From Polyangia bacterium (GTDB lineage: Bacteria > Myxococcota_A > Polyangia > Nannocystales > Nannocystaceae), in the NCBI GenBank assembly GCA_030424595.1, contig JAUHWG010000001.1:310001-374000 (forward strand): a stretch of DNA of 64,000 nt, in the 5' to 3' direction. The stretch's first letter is position 1; every line of letters begins with the position of its first letter. A program made the position numbers and the translations under genes. The notes below the pieces were generated by a model. It worked only from the letters and a program-made list of their open reading frames with translations. It was not told the DNA's origin and made no database searches. Positions 20,614 to 30,253 of this stretch are shown piece after piece.

Positions 20614-21191
20614 GCGACGCCCCACGCCCGCCGCGCCCCGGCCTCCGGCTGCGCCCGATCGCCCCCGAAGACCTGGACGATCTGGTCGCGCTTGACCGCG
20701 ACCCGGAGGTGATGCGCTTCATCACCGGCGGCCTGCCGACCCCGCGCGCGCTCTATGAGCGCCTCCTCCTCGGGCGTCTCATCGCCCACGCCGACGACGA
20801 CCGCGGTCGCGGCTACTTCGCGATCATCGACGCCGATGCGGTGCCGAAGGATCGCTTCCTAGGCTGGGCCCACCTCCGCCCCGACAGCGAAGAGCCGACC
20901 TGGCTGGAGCTCGGCTATCGCCTCCATCGCCGCTCCTGGGGCGAGGGGATCGCCACCTGGGCCGCGAGCCTGCTCCTGCGCCGAGGGCTCACAGACCCCA
21001 CGGTGCCCGTGATCTCCGCGCGGACGACCGTCGACAACCTCGCCTCCCAGCGGGTGATGGAGAAGCTCGGCCTGCGCCGATCCGGCACGTTCACCTTTCC
21101 TTCGGTCACGCACCCGGAGCTGAGCATCGCTGCCGCGCCGGCGGTCCTCTACACGCTCGACGCAGACGCCCTGCGACGCGAGCTCCGGTGA
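20610..21191 (+). CDS. GNAT-family N-acetyltransferase (RimJ/RimL type)
   Basis: 193 residues. It begins with the LRLRPIAPEDLDDLVAL strand-helix typical of the Acetyltransf_3 (RimJ/RimL) group, has the LELGYRLHRRSWGEGIATWAA region that forms the acetyl-CoA pyrophosphate loop (RRSWGEG in place of Q/RxxGxG/A), and ends with NLASQRVMEKLGLRRSG, the conserved GNAT C-terminal signature. Transfers an acetyl group from acetyl-CoA to an amino group; substrate could be a ribosomal protein N-terminus or a small molecule. Cytoplasmic, and coupled to the upstream lipoprotein gene with no obvious functional link. Confidence 0.93.
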   Translation: MSDAPRPPRPGLRLRPIAPEDLDDLVALDRDPEVMRFITGGLPTPRALYERLLLGRLIAHADDDRGRGYFAIIDADAVPKDRFLGWAHLRPDSEEPTWLELGYRLHRRSWGEGIATWAASLLLRRGLTDPTVPVISARTTVDNLASQRVMEKLGLRRSGTFTFPSVTHPELSIAAAPAVLYTLDADALRRELR

Positions 21192-21307
21192 GCGTCTGCT
21201 CAGGACGAGCCCTCGAGGCTTCGGCCTGCCGACACGCCCCTCAACGCGCGGTCGCGGTCTCCCTCTTGGCTCCGATAGAACGCCGCTGTACTGGGCTGTA
21301 GTGCAGG

Positions 21308-21366
21308 TCTCGGCGGAGCCGAGAGGGCCAACGATTGTGGCCCGAGAGCACGCGGGGCTCTTGCCA
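21308..21366. repeat. degenerate intergenic repeat member
   Basis: The segment with gtctcggcggagccgagagg followed by cccgagagcacgcggggct and ttgccacgg resembles 48735-48800. The shared core is a ggcggagccg-type hairpin and a cgcgggactttgccacgg-type 3' half. It lies in the 182-base gap between the GNAT gene and the end of the RND operon. Confidence 0.45.
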
Positions 21367-21373
21367 CGGCCTC

Positions 21374-24300
21374 CTAGGACCGCCGCCGCGCCAGGCGTCC
21401 CGCCCACCTGCGGATGAGATCGCGGAAGTCGTCGAAATAGGTGTAGGAGACCGGGACGACGACGAGGGTGAGGACGGTCGCCGCGATCATCCCGCCGACG
21501 AGGGTCTTGCCGAAGGGGCCGTAGTTGAGCCCCTCGCCGGTCGGCGTCGCGTAGGCCAGCGGCAGCATCCCGCCGACGGTCGTCAGCGCGGTCATCATGA
21601 TCGGCCGAAAGCGCTGCATGCCGGCCTGGACGACCGCCTCCTCCCGGCTCAGGCCGAAGGCCCGGGCGCCGTTGATGAAGTCGACGAGGACGATGCCGTT
21701 GTTCACCACGACGCCGAGGAGGAGGAGGATCCCGATCACCGCCAGCGAGTCGACCGGCGAGCCGCTGAACATCAGGAACCACCAGACGCCGATGAACGAG
21801 AGCGGGATCGACGGGAGAACGCTGAGCGGCAGGACGAAGCTCTCGAAGAGAAAGCCCATCAGGAGGAAGATGAAGACCGTCGAGAGCAGCGCCGCGCCGA
21901 CCAGATCGCGCTGGAGGCTCTCGATCTCGCGGGCCTCATGGTCGGCGTCGAAGGAGATCCCGCTCGGCAGGCGGTAGCGATCGATGAAGCCGCGCAGGCG
22001 GACCATCGTCGCCTCGCGGTCCTCCTCCTCGATCTCGAGGCGGATGAGCGCCGCGACCCGCTTGTTGTTGCGGACCAGCGCGGTCTCTCCCTTGCGGATG
22101 ACCGCCTCGGTGAGCACCCGGATAGGCACGCTCGCGCCGGCCTGGGTCGGCACCTTAAACTCGCGGAGCTGGCTGAGCTGCTCGCGGTCCTCCTCGCGGT
22201 AGCGGATCCGGACGTTGATCTCGCGGTCCTCCTCGTCGGAGCGGTAGCGCGGGAGGAGCTGGCCGCGGATCGCGTAGGCGATGGTGTTGGCGACGAGGCC
22301 GGCGGAGATGCCGAAGCGCTCGGCCATCGTCCGGTCGATCGCCAGCGCGAGTTCGTCGCGGCGCATCGTGTCGTTGCCGCGGCCGGAGAGGCCGATGACC
22401 CCCTCTTGCCGGAGGAGCGCCGCCTCGAGGTCCTCTTGGGCCGCCTGCACCGAGGCGTGATCGTCCCCGTAGAGGGAGACGACGAAGGTCGAGTCCTTGG
22501 CCCCGTCGCCGCTGGCGAAGCGGGCGGACTTGTTCCAACCGGGCCGACTCGGCAGCAGATCAAAGACCTTCTTGCGGGTCTCCGAGAAGGGCGGCTCGCC
22601 CTCGCGCTGCTTGTCGAAGAAGATCTGGACCTGGCCGAAGCTCGCGTCGGAGCCGATGTACTGGCCTGAGATGTTGAACTCCTCCTTGTGCTCGTCGATG
22701 ACCCGCTCGACCTCGCGGTAGAAGGCGTCCGCCTCCTCGATGCTGGTGTCCCCAGGCATCGAGTAGTAGGTCCAGAAGTTGCGCGCGCCCATGCTCTCGC
22801 CCTGCGAGAAGGGCACGCTCTGCATCGGCACCGCGACCGTCACCGCGAGGGCGAGGAGGGCGATGAAGGCGACGTCAAAGCGGCGGCGGAGCGCGCCGCG
22901 GAGGAGGCGCGAGTAGAAGACGTTGAGGCGGCCGAGGGTCGCGTTGTAGAGGCGGCCGACGACCCGCTTCCAGAACGCGTCGACGATCAGCACCCGCCGG
23001 AGGATCCGCGAGCGCGGGCCCGCCCGGACCTCGCCGAAGGCGATCGCCGAGGTGATCGGCACCAGCACCAGGGCGACGAAGAGCGAGGCGAGGAGCGAGA
23101 CGCAGACCGGCGTCACCATCCGGATCATGAAGAACTGGGTCGGCCCCGAGGTCAGCAGCGCCGCCGGGGCGAAGACGACCATCGTCGTCAGGGTCGCCAG
23201 GGTGATCGGCAGGGCGACCTCGCTGGCGCCGTGCAGCGCCGCGGCGTAGCGGCCGACGCCGCGGGTCCGGTAGCGCTCGATGTTCTCGGCGACGACGACC
23301 GAGTTGTCGACGACCAGGCCGATGCAGATCATCAGGCCGAGGAGCGAGACCAGGTTCACGCTCTGCCCGGCGAAGTACATGAAGGGCAGCGCGAGGAAGA
23401 TCGAGAGCGGGATCGAGCCGGCGATGATCAGCGTCAGGCGCAGGCGCCGGAGGAAGAAGAGGAGGACGATCAGGGCTAGCCCCCCGCCCTGCATGCCGCT
23501 GCTGACGACCTGCGTCAGGCTGAAGCGGATCGCGTCGCCCTGCATGAAGATGGGCTCGATGTCGAAGCCGTTGAGCACCGCCCCGTCGCTCGCCTCTTCG
23601 ACCGCCGCCTTGATGCGATCGCAGACCTCGACGGTGTTCGCCTGCGACTCCTTGAGGACGAACATGACCATCGACGGTCGGCCGTTGAAGCGGTCGATCC
23701 GCTCGGTCTGCGGGTGGTCGTAGACGACCTCGGCGATGTCCGCGAGGCGCAGGTCGTTGGCGCCGACGACGGTCGCGCGGAGCTCGTCGACGGTCTGGTA
23801 GGTCGCCAGCGAGCGGATCACGTAGCGGCCGGAGGGCTCGCGGATCTCGCCGCTGGCGAGGTTGAAGCTCGCCTGGCCGAGGGTCTGCGCGAGCTGGAAG
23901 ATGTTGAGGTTGGCCGCCTCGGCGAGGGCGCGCTCGACCTCGATCCGGATCTCGCGGTCCTCCTGCCCCCAGAGGTTGACGACGCCGACGCCGTCGATCC
24001 GCTCGACCGCGCGGACCAGGTGCTTGCGGATCTTGTCCTGCGGCTGGTCGAGGCTCGGGTCCCAGGTGATCCCGTAGAAGGCGACGGGGATCGCCGCCGC
24101 CGACTGCTTTTGGATGTTGACCCGCTTGACGTCGTCCGGGAGATCGGGGCGAGCGCGGGCGACACGATCCCGGACCTCGCGGTAGGCGATGTCCATGTCA
24201 GTGTCGCCGTCGAAGACCAGCGAGAGGCTCGCGTTGTCGGCCCGCGAGGTCGCCGAGATCTCGTCGAGCCCCGGTGTGGTCGCCAGCGCCTGCTCCAGCG

Positions 24301-24526
24301 GCCGGGTGATCCGCTCCTCGACGTCCTGCGCCGTCGCGTTGGCGTAGGGGACCTGGACCTGCATGAAGGGCGCGCTGAAGCCCGACGGGATCAGCTCCAG
24401 GGGAATGTTCACGAGGGCGACGATGCCGATGACGATCGCGCTGAGGAGGATCATCATCATCGTCACCGGCCGGACCAGCGAGGTCCGGACGACGGCGTTC
24501 GTCTTCAGCGGCGAGCTCTCGATCAT
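21374..24526 (-). CDS. RND efflux permease 2 (AcrB/MdtC-like)
   Basis: 1050 residues, normal length for an RND pump. The start ATG at 24524-24526 is two bases after the upstream permease's TAA, and its ribosome site GGAGG overlaps that stop, so the genes are coupled. Twelve membrane helices and two large periplasmic loops are evident. The helix-4 proton-relay region reads GLMICIGLVVDNSVVVAEN: the first Asp of the classic DD pair is kept and the second is Asn. The C-terminal half has the matching VVVNNGIVLVDFING stretch. Exports substrates across the envelope using proton motive force; substrate class unknown. It works with the fusion protein encoded at 28759-30039. Confidence 0.95.
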   Translation of the reverse strand: MIESSPLKTNAVVRTSLVRPVTMMMILLSAIVIGIVALVNIPLELIPSGFSAPFMQVQVPYANATAQDVEERITRPLEQALATTPGLDEISATSRADNASLSLVFDGDTDMDIAYREVRDRVARARPDLPDDVKRVNIQKQSAAAIPVAFYGITWDPSLDQPQDKIRKHLVRAVERIDGVGVVNLWGQEDREIRIEVERALAEAANLNIFQLAQTLGQASFNLASGEIREPSGRYVIRSLATYQTVDELRATVVGANDLRLADIAEVVYDHPQTERIDRFNGRPSMVMFVLKESQANTVEVCDRIKAAVEEASDGAVLNGFDIEPIFMQGDAIRFSLTQVVSSGMQGGGLALIVLLFFLRRLRLTLIIAGSIPLSIFLALPFMYFAGQSVNLVSLLGLMICIGLVVDNSVVVAENIERYRTRGVGRYAAALHGASEVALPITLATLTTMVVFAPAALLTSGPTQFFMIRMVTPVCVSLLASLFVALVLVPITSAIAFGEVRAGPRSRILRRVLIVDAFWKRVVGRLYNATLGRLNVFYSRLLRGALRRRFDVAFIALLALAVTVAVPMQSVPFSQGESMGARNFWTYYSMPGDTSIEEADAFYREVERVIDEHKEEFNISGQYIGSDASFGQVQIFFDKQREGEPPFSETRKKVFDLLPSRPGWNKSARFASGDGAKDSTFVVSLYGDDHASVQAAQEDLEAALLRQEGVIGLSGRGNDTMRRDELALAIDRTMAERFGISAGLVANTIAYAIRGQLLPRYRSDEEDREINVRIRYREEDREQLSQLREFKVPTQAGASVPIRVLTEAVIRKGETALVRNNKRVAALIRLEIEEEDREATMVRLRGFIDRYRLPSGISFDADHEAREIESLQRDLVGAALLSTVFIFLLMGFLFESFVLPLSVLPSIPLSFIGVWWFLMFSGSPVDSLAVIGILLLLGVVVNNGIVLVDFINGARAFGLSREEAVVQAGMQRFRPIMMTALTTVGGMLPLAYATPTGEGLNYGPFGKTLVGGMIAATVLTLVVVPVSYTYFDDFRDLIRRWAGRLARRRS

Positions 24527-24528
24527 CG

Positions 24529-27500
24529 TTACGCCTCCCCTTCGCCGCCCTCGCGGCGCCCGTCCGCACGATTCGCACCGCCCGCACAATTCGCGCTCTC
24601 CGCATTGACCTCGCTCGCGAGGCTCGCAGCCTCGGGGGCGAGCTGCTCGGGCCTGACCTCCAGGATCTCGCGGTCGAGCGCGATCTCAGGCTTCTCGCGC
24701 TGGAGGCCGCCGAAGAGGCGGTCGACGCCGGCGTAGATCGTCGGGATCACGACCAGGGTGAGCACTGTCGAGAAGGCCAGGCCGGCGATCACGGTGATCG
24801 CCATCGGCGTCCGGATCTCAGCGCCGTCGCCGAGGCCGAGCGCCATCGGCAGGAGGCCGAGCACCGTCGTCAGCGTCGTCATCAGGATCGGCCGGAGGCG
24901 GACCAGCCCGGCGAGCTCGACCGCCTCGTCGGTGCTGTGCCCGCGGGCCTTGAGCTGACCGGCGTAGTCGACGAGGACGATCGCGTTGTTGACGACGATC
25001 CCCGCGAGCAGGATCGCGCCGAGGAAGACCAGGACGCTGACCGGCAGCCCCAGGAAGAGGAGCGTCGCGACCACGCCGACCGCCGCCAGCGGGATCGTCA
25101 CGAGGATGATCAGCGGATAGACCAGGCTCTCGAACTGCGAGGCCATGATCACGTAGACCAGGAAGATCGACAGGCCGAGCGCCAGGTACAGGGAGGCGAG
25201 CGAGGTCTCCCACTCCTTGCTCTGGCCCGTCACCCCGAGGGTGACGCCGGAGGGCAGCTCGACGTCGCGGATCGCCTCGCGGATCGCGATCGTCGCCGCG
25301 CCGAGGGAGATGCCGTCGATGTTCGCGGTGACCAGGCCGACCCGCTGCTGGCCGATCCGCCGGATCTCGTTGGGGCCCCGGCCGAGGCTGACCTCGGCGA
25401 CCGCCTCGAGCGGCACCGGGTGGGTCCCGCCGGGGTTGACCACTAGGGCGCGGAGCTCCTCGACGGTCCCCTCGCGGATGTCGCGGAGGCGGACGCGGAC
25501 CGGGATCTTGCGATCCTTGCGGTTGAACTTGGTCGCCTCCGAGCCCTGGACCTTGTCGCGGATGAGCTCGGCGACCATGCGGATGTCGAGGCTGTAGCGG
25601 GCGAGCGCCTCGCGGTCGTAGACGATCTGGACCTCGGGCGAGCCCGGGAGGATCGACGAGCGGACGTCCGCGAGGCCGTCGATCGCGGCGATCTTCGCCG
25701 TGACCATGGCGGTCGCCTCGGCGAGCTCCTCGAGCTCGTAGCCGCGGACCTCGATCTCGACCGGCCGGGCGAAGGAGAAGAGCACCGGCCGGGCGATGTT
25801 GACGGTCGCGTCCGGGATCCCCGTGAGGAGCGGGCGGACGAGATCGAGGGCGCGGGTCTCGGCGGTCAGCGGGTCGACCTTCGGCGCCCCGGGCTGGGCC
25901 TCCGCGGAGGCCTCGGCGCCCGTGGTCTCGTCCTTGTCCGGGCCGTCCTCGCCCTCCTCGCCCTCCTCGTCAGGCGAAGGCCGCGCGCGGGTCTTCTGCG
26001 AGGTCAGGGTCATCCGCAGGCGCGCCGTGTGCTCGCCGCGCTCGCCGGACTCCTCGCTGTCGCGCTCGGAGCCGATCGTCGTCACCAGCGTCCGCAGGAA
26101 GGGGACCTCGTCGACGAGCTGGGCCTCGATCGGCCGCATGGTCTCGTCGGTCGTCGGCAGCGGCGTGCCGACCGGCAGCGAGACCTCCGCCGTAAACTCC
26201 CCCTGGTGGAGCTCGGGGATCAGCTCCGACTCGAGGTTCGGCACCGCCCAGGCGAGCCAGCCGAAGCAGGCCGCGATCATCGCGTAGACGATCACCCGGT
26301 TGCGCAGCGACCAGCGGATCACCTTGGGGTAGACCCACTCGAGCCCCCGCAGGAGGCGGTCGAAGAGCCAGAGCACCGGCCGCAGGAGGTTCTTCAGGAT
26401 CACGCCGCCGACCAGCCAGGCGACGCCGCCGACGATGAGCGCGAGAACCACCGCGATCGTCAGGCCGACCTTGGCGATGATGTCGAGGACGAGCTGGAGG
26501 CTGAAGCGGACCAGGACGTAGGCGAGCGGGACGACGAGGAAGAGCTTCCAGCCGAGCCCTTTGAGGTCGCGGACCAGCTCGCGGACCGAGTTCCAGCGCC
26601 CCCAGGTCTCGCGCATCCCACCGCCGACCCGGCGCCACAGCGGCCCGGCGCCGGCCTCCCCGAGCGAGCGCCGCGAGGCGAGCATCGGGATGAAGAAGAG
26701 CGCGACCGCGAGGGAGGCGAGGAGCGAGAAGACGACCGTGAGGCCGAGGTCGCCGAACATCTGCCCGGCGATCCCCTCGACGAAGACCATCGGGAAGAAG
26801 ACGGCGATCGTCGTCAGCGTCGACGCGACCACCGCAGAGCCGACCTCCGCGGTCCCGCGCACGGTCGCCCGGATAAGATCGTCTCCCTCCTCGCGACAGC
26901 GGTGGATCGACTCGAGGACGACGATCGAGTTGTCGACCAACATCCCGATCCCGAGGGCGAGACCCCCCAGGGACATGATGTTGAGCGAGACCCCCGCGAG
27001 GTTCAGCGGGGCGAAGGTGATCAGCACCGAGATCGGGATCGCGACCGCGACGATCAGCGTCGTCTTGAAGTTGCGCAGGAAGAGGAAGAGGACCATCACC
27101 GCCAGCAGACCGCCCGAGAGCGCCGTCTGCCGGACCTCGTCGATGCTCGACTCGATGAAGAGCGAGCGGTCGGAGATGAGCCGAAGGTCGGCGCCGTACT
27201 CCTTTTGCAGCCGGGGCCCGAGGGTGCTGTCGATCCGCTCGCTGGCCCGCTGGGCCATGTCGACGATGTTGGCGTCGGCCTCCTTGTAGACCTCGATCTC
27301 GACCGCCTCGCGGCCGTCGACCCGGGTGATCACGTCGCGGTCCTTGTAGCCGGAGATGATCTTGGCGAGGTTGCTCAGGCGGATGTCGCGGCCGTTGCGC
27401 GAGACGATCACGAGATCGCGGAGGTCATCCAAGCTCTTGAACTCGTTGACGGTCCGGACGAGGTACTTGGTCCGACCGTCGCGCATCGAGCCGCCGGCGA

Positions 27501-28563
27501 GGTTGATGTTCTCGGCGGCGAGGCGGTTGATGATCGTGCTGATGCCGATCCCCGTCCGCCGGATCTCATCCTCGTCGAGGAGGACCTGGATCTCCTCCTC
27601 CAGGCCGCCCTTGATCTTGACCGCGGCGACCCCCTCGATCGGCTCCACCAGGCGGCGGACGTCGCGATCGCCGATCCTGCGCAGGTACTTGAGGCCGGCG
27701 ACCCCCTCGAAGCTCTCGCCCTCGCCGCTCAGCGAGAGGGTGAGCACCGGGTCGAGGGTCGGATCGTAGCGGAGGATCAGCGGCTGCTTGACCTCCTCCG
27801 GGAGCACCGGCTTGATCTGGTCGAGCTTCTCCAGGACGTCCTGGTTGGCGTCGTCCATGTCGGTGTCCCAGGTGAACTCCATGACGACGTCGGAGTAGCC
27901 GCCGCGGGAGATGCTGGTGATCTTGCTGAGGCCGGTGACGACCCCCAAGATCTCCTCTAGCGGCCTGGAGACGTTGTTCTCGACCTCTGCCGGGGCTGCG
28001 CCGGGGTACTCGGTCCGGACCGTCAGGCGCGGATAGGAGATGTCCGGCATCAGGTTGAGCGGGAGCAGCCGGATCGAGAAGGCGCCGAAGACGATGACCG
28101 CGAGGAAGACCATCAACACCGCGACCGGGCGGGTGGTCGTGAAGCGGAAGCGCTCGAGGGCGCGAGCGTTGAGCCCCGAGCGAGGCTCGGGGGGCCGCGG
28201 ACGCTCGGCCACGGGAATGCCAGGATCCGCAGAAGACCCCCCGGACGCATCGCCGGACGCGGCTTCAGCCCCGCCCGCGAGGAGCGCCCCTGCCGGAAGC
28301 TCCGCGCCGCCAAAATGAGCGGCGGAGCCGGCGAAGGAGCCCGAGTCCGCAGCGCTCGACGAGTCCGCAGCGCTCGCAGACGCCCCTGCGCCGATGGACG
28401 CTGAGGCTGCCGAGTCCCCGGAGTCCTCGTCGCCGTAGCCCGTCGTCAACGGCACCTCGTGGTCGACCCCGGACTCGAGCGCTGCCGACTCCGGCGGCCT
28501 GTCGACCAGCCCCGGGATGTTGAAGTCGCGGCCCTCTGGCGTCCCGTCCTTGCGATCGCTCAT
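24529..28563 (-). CDS. RND efflux permease 1 with extended N-terminus and inserted membrane segment
   Basis: 1344 residues, about 300 more than a usual RND permease. Residues 1-135 form a Ser/Ala/Gly/Asp-rich cytoplasmic extension before the first helix (TTRPVAVLMVFLAVIVFG). The helix-4 region is GLALGIGMLVDNSIVVLES. An extra hydrophobic block at about 665-750 lies in the mid-protein cytoplasmic connection between helices 6 and 7, with at least two added membrane-spanning stretches (WKLFLVVPLAYVLVRF, TIAVVLALIVGGVAWLVGG). An acidic low-complexity insert occurs at about 855-895 in the second periplasmic half. The core is otherwise a complete RND transporter. It is the middle gene of the fusion-protein/permease 1/permease 2 set. 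Confidence 0.93.
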   Translation of the reverse strand: MSDRKDGTPEGRDFNIPGLVDRPPESAALESGVDHEVPLTTGYGDEDSGDSAASASIGAGASASAADSSSAADSGSFAGSAAHFGGAELPAGALLAGGAEAASGDASGGSSADPGIPVAERPRPPEPRSGLNARALERFRFTTTRPVAVLMVFLAVIVFGAFSIRLLPLNLMPDISYPRLTVRTEYPGAAPAEVENNVSRPLEEILGVVTGLSKITSISRGGYSDVVMEFTWDTDMDDANQDVLEKLDQIKPVLPEEVKQPLILRYDPTLDPVLTLSLSGEGESFEGVAGLKYLRRIGDRDVRRLVEPIEGVAAVKIKGGLEEEIQVLLDEDEIRRTGIGISTIINRLAAENINLAGGSMRDGRTKYLVRTVNEFKSLDDLRDLVIVSRNGRDIRLSNLAKIISGYKDRDVITRVDGREAVEIEVYKEADANIVDMAQRASERIDSTLGPRLQKEYGADLRLISDRSLFIESSIDEVRQTALSGGLLAVMVLFLFLRNFKTTLIVAVAIPISVLITFAPLNLAGVSLNIMSLGGLALGIGMLVDNSIVVLESIHRCREEGDDLIRATVRGTAEVGSAVVASTLTTIAVFFPMVFVEGIAGQMFGDLGLTVVFSLLASLAVALFFIPMLASRRSLGEAGAGPLWRRVGGGMRETWGRWNSVRELVRDLKGLGWKLFLVVPLAYVLVRFSLQLVLDIIAKVGLTIAVVLALIVGGVAWLVGGVILKNLLRPVLWLFDRLLRGLEWVYPKVIRWSLRNRVIVYAMIAACFGWLAWAVPNLESELIPELHQGEFTAEVSLPVGTPLPTTDETMRPIEAQLVDEVPFLRTLVTTIGSERDSEESGERGEHTARLRMTLTSQKTRARPSPDEEGEEGEDGPDKDETTGAEASAEAQPGAPKVDPLTAETRALDLVRPLLTGIPDATVNIARPVLFSFARPVEIEVRGYELEELAEATAMVTAKIAAIDGLADVRSSILPGSPEVQIVYDREALARYSLDIRMVAELIRDKVQGSEATKFNRKDRKIPVRVRLRDIREGTVEELRALVVNPGGTHPVPLEAVAEVSLGRGPNEIRRIGQQRVGLVTANIDGISLGAATIAIREAIRDVELPSGVTLGVTGQSKEWETSLASLYLALGLSIFLVYVIMASQFESLVYPLIILVTIPLAAVGVVATLLFLGLPVSVLVFLGAILLAGIVVNNAIVLVDYAGQLKARGHSTDEAVELAGLVRLRPILMTTLTTVLGLLPMALGLGDGAEIRTPMAITVIAGLAFSTVLTLVVIPTIYAGVDRLFGGLQREKPEIALDREILEVRPEQLAPEAASLASEVNAESANCAGGANRADGRREGGEGEA

Positions 28564-28758
28564 CGATATGCCCGTTGATTCGGTGGACGCGCGGAGGCGT
28601 CAGTTCGGAGAGAGCGCCCGCGCGCTCAGGCGAGGAGAGTGCGGACGATCGAGGGGTGGCGAGGAGCGACCCCATCGCCGCGCGAGAACTCTGGGATCCA
28701 CGGGGGGAGCGGCGCTCACGCCTCTTGCTGCCGGCGAACGATGCACCGACACCCGCCG

Positions 28759-30039
28759 CTAGCCCTCGCCGTCCTCAGCCGCGGTCCCTGAGCTCCCGCC
28801 GGCTTCGGCCTCGGGCTTCGCCGCCGCCGCGCCGTCCCCTTCGAGCGGCCGTCCCTGGGCGTCGACGAGCACGATCAACGCGTCGTCCTTGAGGCCGCTC
28901 TGACCGGCGATGATGATCCGAGCGCCCGGCTCGGGGCCGTCGACGATCTCGATCCGCTCCGCGTCCTGGAGTCCGACCTCGACCCGCACCCGCTTGGCCC
29001 GCAGCTCGTCGCCCTCAGACACGTCAGGGATGACGAAGAGGTAGCTCTGCTCCTCGTCGTAGACGACGGCGGACTTCGGCACGAGCGGGATGTTCTCGCG
29101 CTCCTCCGTGGTCAGGACGACCTCGGCGTACATCCCCGGGAGGAACCCACCCGGCCCGCTCAGCTCCGGCGGCAGCTTGATCGTGACCTTCACGGTGCCG
29201 GTCGAGGCGTCGACGATCGGCGCGATCCGATCGACCGTCCCGACCCCCTGCCGCCCCTTCGCCGCCTTGCCGACGATCTCCGCCGACTGCCCGAGGGTGA
29301 GCTGATCGAGCTCCTTCTCGGGGACGTAGACCCGCGCGACCAGCGAGTTGAAGTCGGTGATCGAGAGGACCTGGGCGCCGTTGCTGACGAAGGCCCCCTC
29401 GGAGACGAAGCGCTCGGTGATCGTCCCGGTGAAGGGGGCGACGATCTTGGTGTTGCGGATCTCGCGGCTGCGGTCGTTGACGTCGAGCTTGGCGAGGCTG
29501 AGGGCGTTTTGCGACTGGTCGTACTCTTCTTTGCCGATGACCCCGTCGCGGTAGAGCATCTCGGCCCGGCGGGCGTCCTCTTCGGCCTTGGCGAGCGATG
29601 TGTTCGCCCGCAGGAGCGCGCTCGACTGGGCGTCAAAGCGGATCCTGGCGAGGTTTTGGCCCTTCTTGACCTTGTCGCCCTCCTCCGACCGGAGGGCGAC
29701 GATCCGCCCGGTCGACTCGGCGTGGATCGTCACCTGCTGCTCAGCCTCGATGGTGCTGGCGGCGGTGATCACCGCCGTGATCGATCCCTTGTCGACGACC
29801 CCGGGGACGACGGGCACGGCCTCGATCTCCTCCTCCTTGTCCTTGTCGTCGTCGGACTTGCCGAACCCCTTCTTGCCGGCGTTCGCCTGGCAGCCGGCGT
29901 TCATCGTCATCCCTGCGGTGACAGCCGCGAGGAGGCCCGACAGCGCGAGCCTGTGGACGAGACGCGAGGTCCAAGATCCGGCCGGGCGGCCATCATGGCG
30001 CGAGGCACATCGCGAGGCGGAGGACATAGCGAGAGTCAT
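28759..30039 (-). CDS. RND membrane-fusion (periplasmic adaptor) lipoprotein
   Basis: 426 residues with a long signal region ending in the lipobox MNAGC. A charged Lys/Asp/Glu linker follows. The adaptor core has a barrel-sandwich (lipoyl-like) half-motif (TIHAESTGRIVALRSEEGDKVKKGQ), an alpha-helical hairpin at about 145-200, the second half (NTKIVAPFTGTITERFVSEG), then beta-barrel and membrane-proximal domains (GMYAEVVLTTEERENIPLVP, KSAVV). It links the RND pumps to an outer-membrane channel. It is first in the minus-strand operon, 195 bases before permease 1; no TolC-type channel gene is present. ATG at 30027 is an alternative start. Confidence 0.93.
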   Translation of the reverse strand: MTLAMSSASRCASRHDGRPAGSWTSRLVHRLALSGLLAAVTAGMTMNAGCQANAGKKGFGKSDDDKDKEEEIEAVPVVPGVVDKGSITAVITAASTIEAEQQVTIHAESTGRIVALRSEEGDKVKKGQNLARIRFDAQSSALLRANTSLAKAEEDARRAEMLYRDGVIGKEEYDQSQNALSLAKLDVNDRSREIRNTKIVAPFTGTITERFVSEGAFVSNGAQVLSITDFNSLVARVYVPEKELDQLTLGQSAEIVGKAAKGRQGVGTVDRIAPIVDASTGTVKVTIKLPPELSGPGGFLPGMYAEVVLTTEERENIPLVPKSAVVYDEEQSYLFVIPDVSEGDELRAKRVRVEVGLQDAERIEIVDGPEPGARIIIAGQSGLKDDALIVLVDAQGRPLEGDGAAAAKPEAEAGGSSGTAAEDGEG

Positions 30040-30253
30040 TCAGATCTGGCCCTAAGGCAGCCGAGGGGCGACATAGCACGGATCCGGGCCGGCTGCCCGC
30101 GGCACCCACCGGCGGCGCACGCAGCGGGCCGCGGATGACCGGTCGAGGCCGACGATGACCGTCAGCGCAGCGTCGTCAGACCCAGGCGACTCCGCTCCGG
30201 TTTCCCCCACCCGACGAAGTGGCGCATGAGGGGTCGTGAGGGGGCTCACCGAT

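Noticed and set aside
26029..27960. 643-codon plus-strand ORF antisense to RND permease 1
   Set aside because: Composition is charged low complexity mirroring transmembrane codons on the other strand; no start signal.
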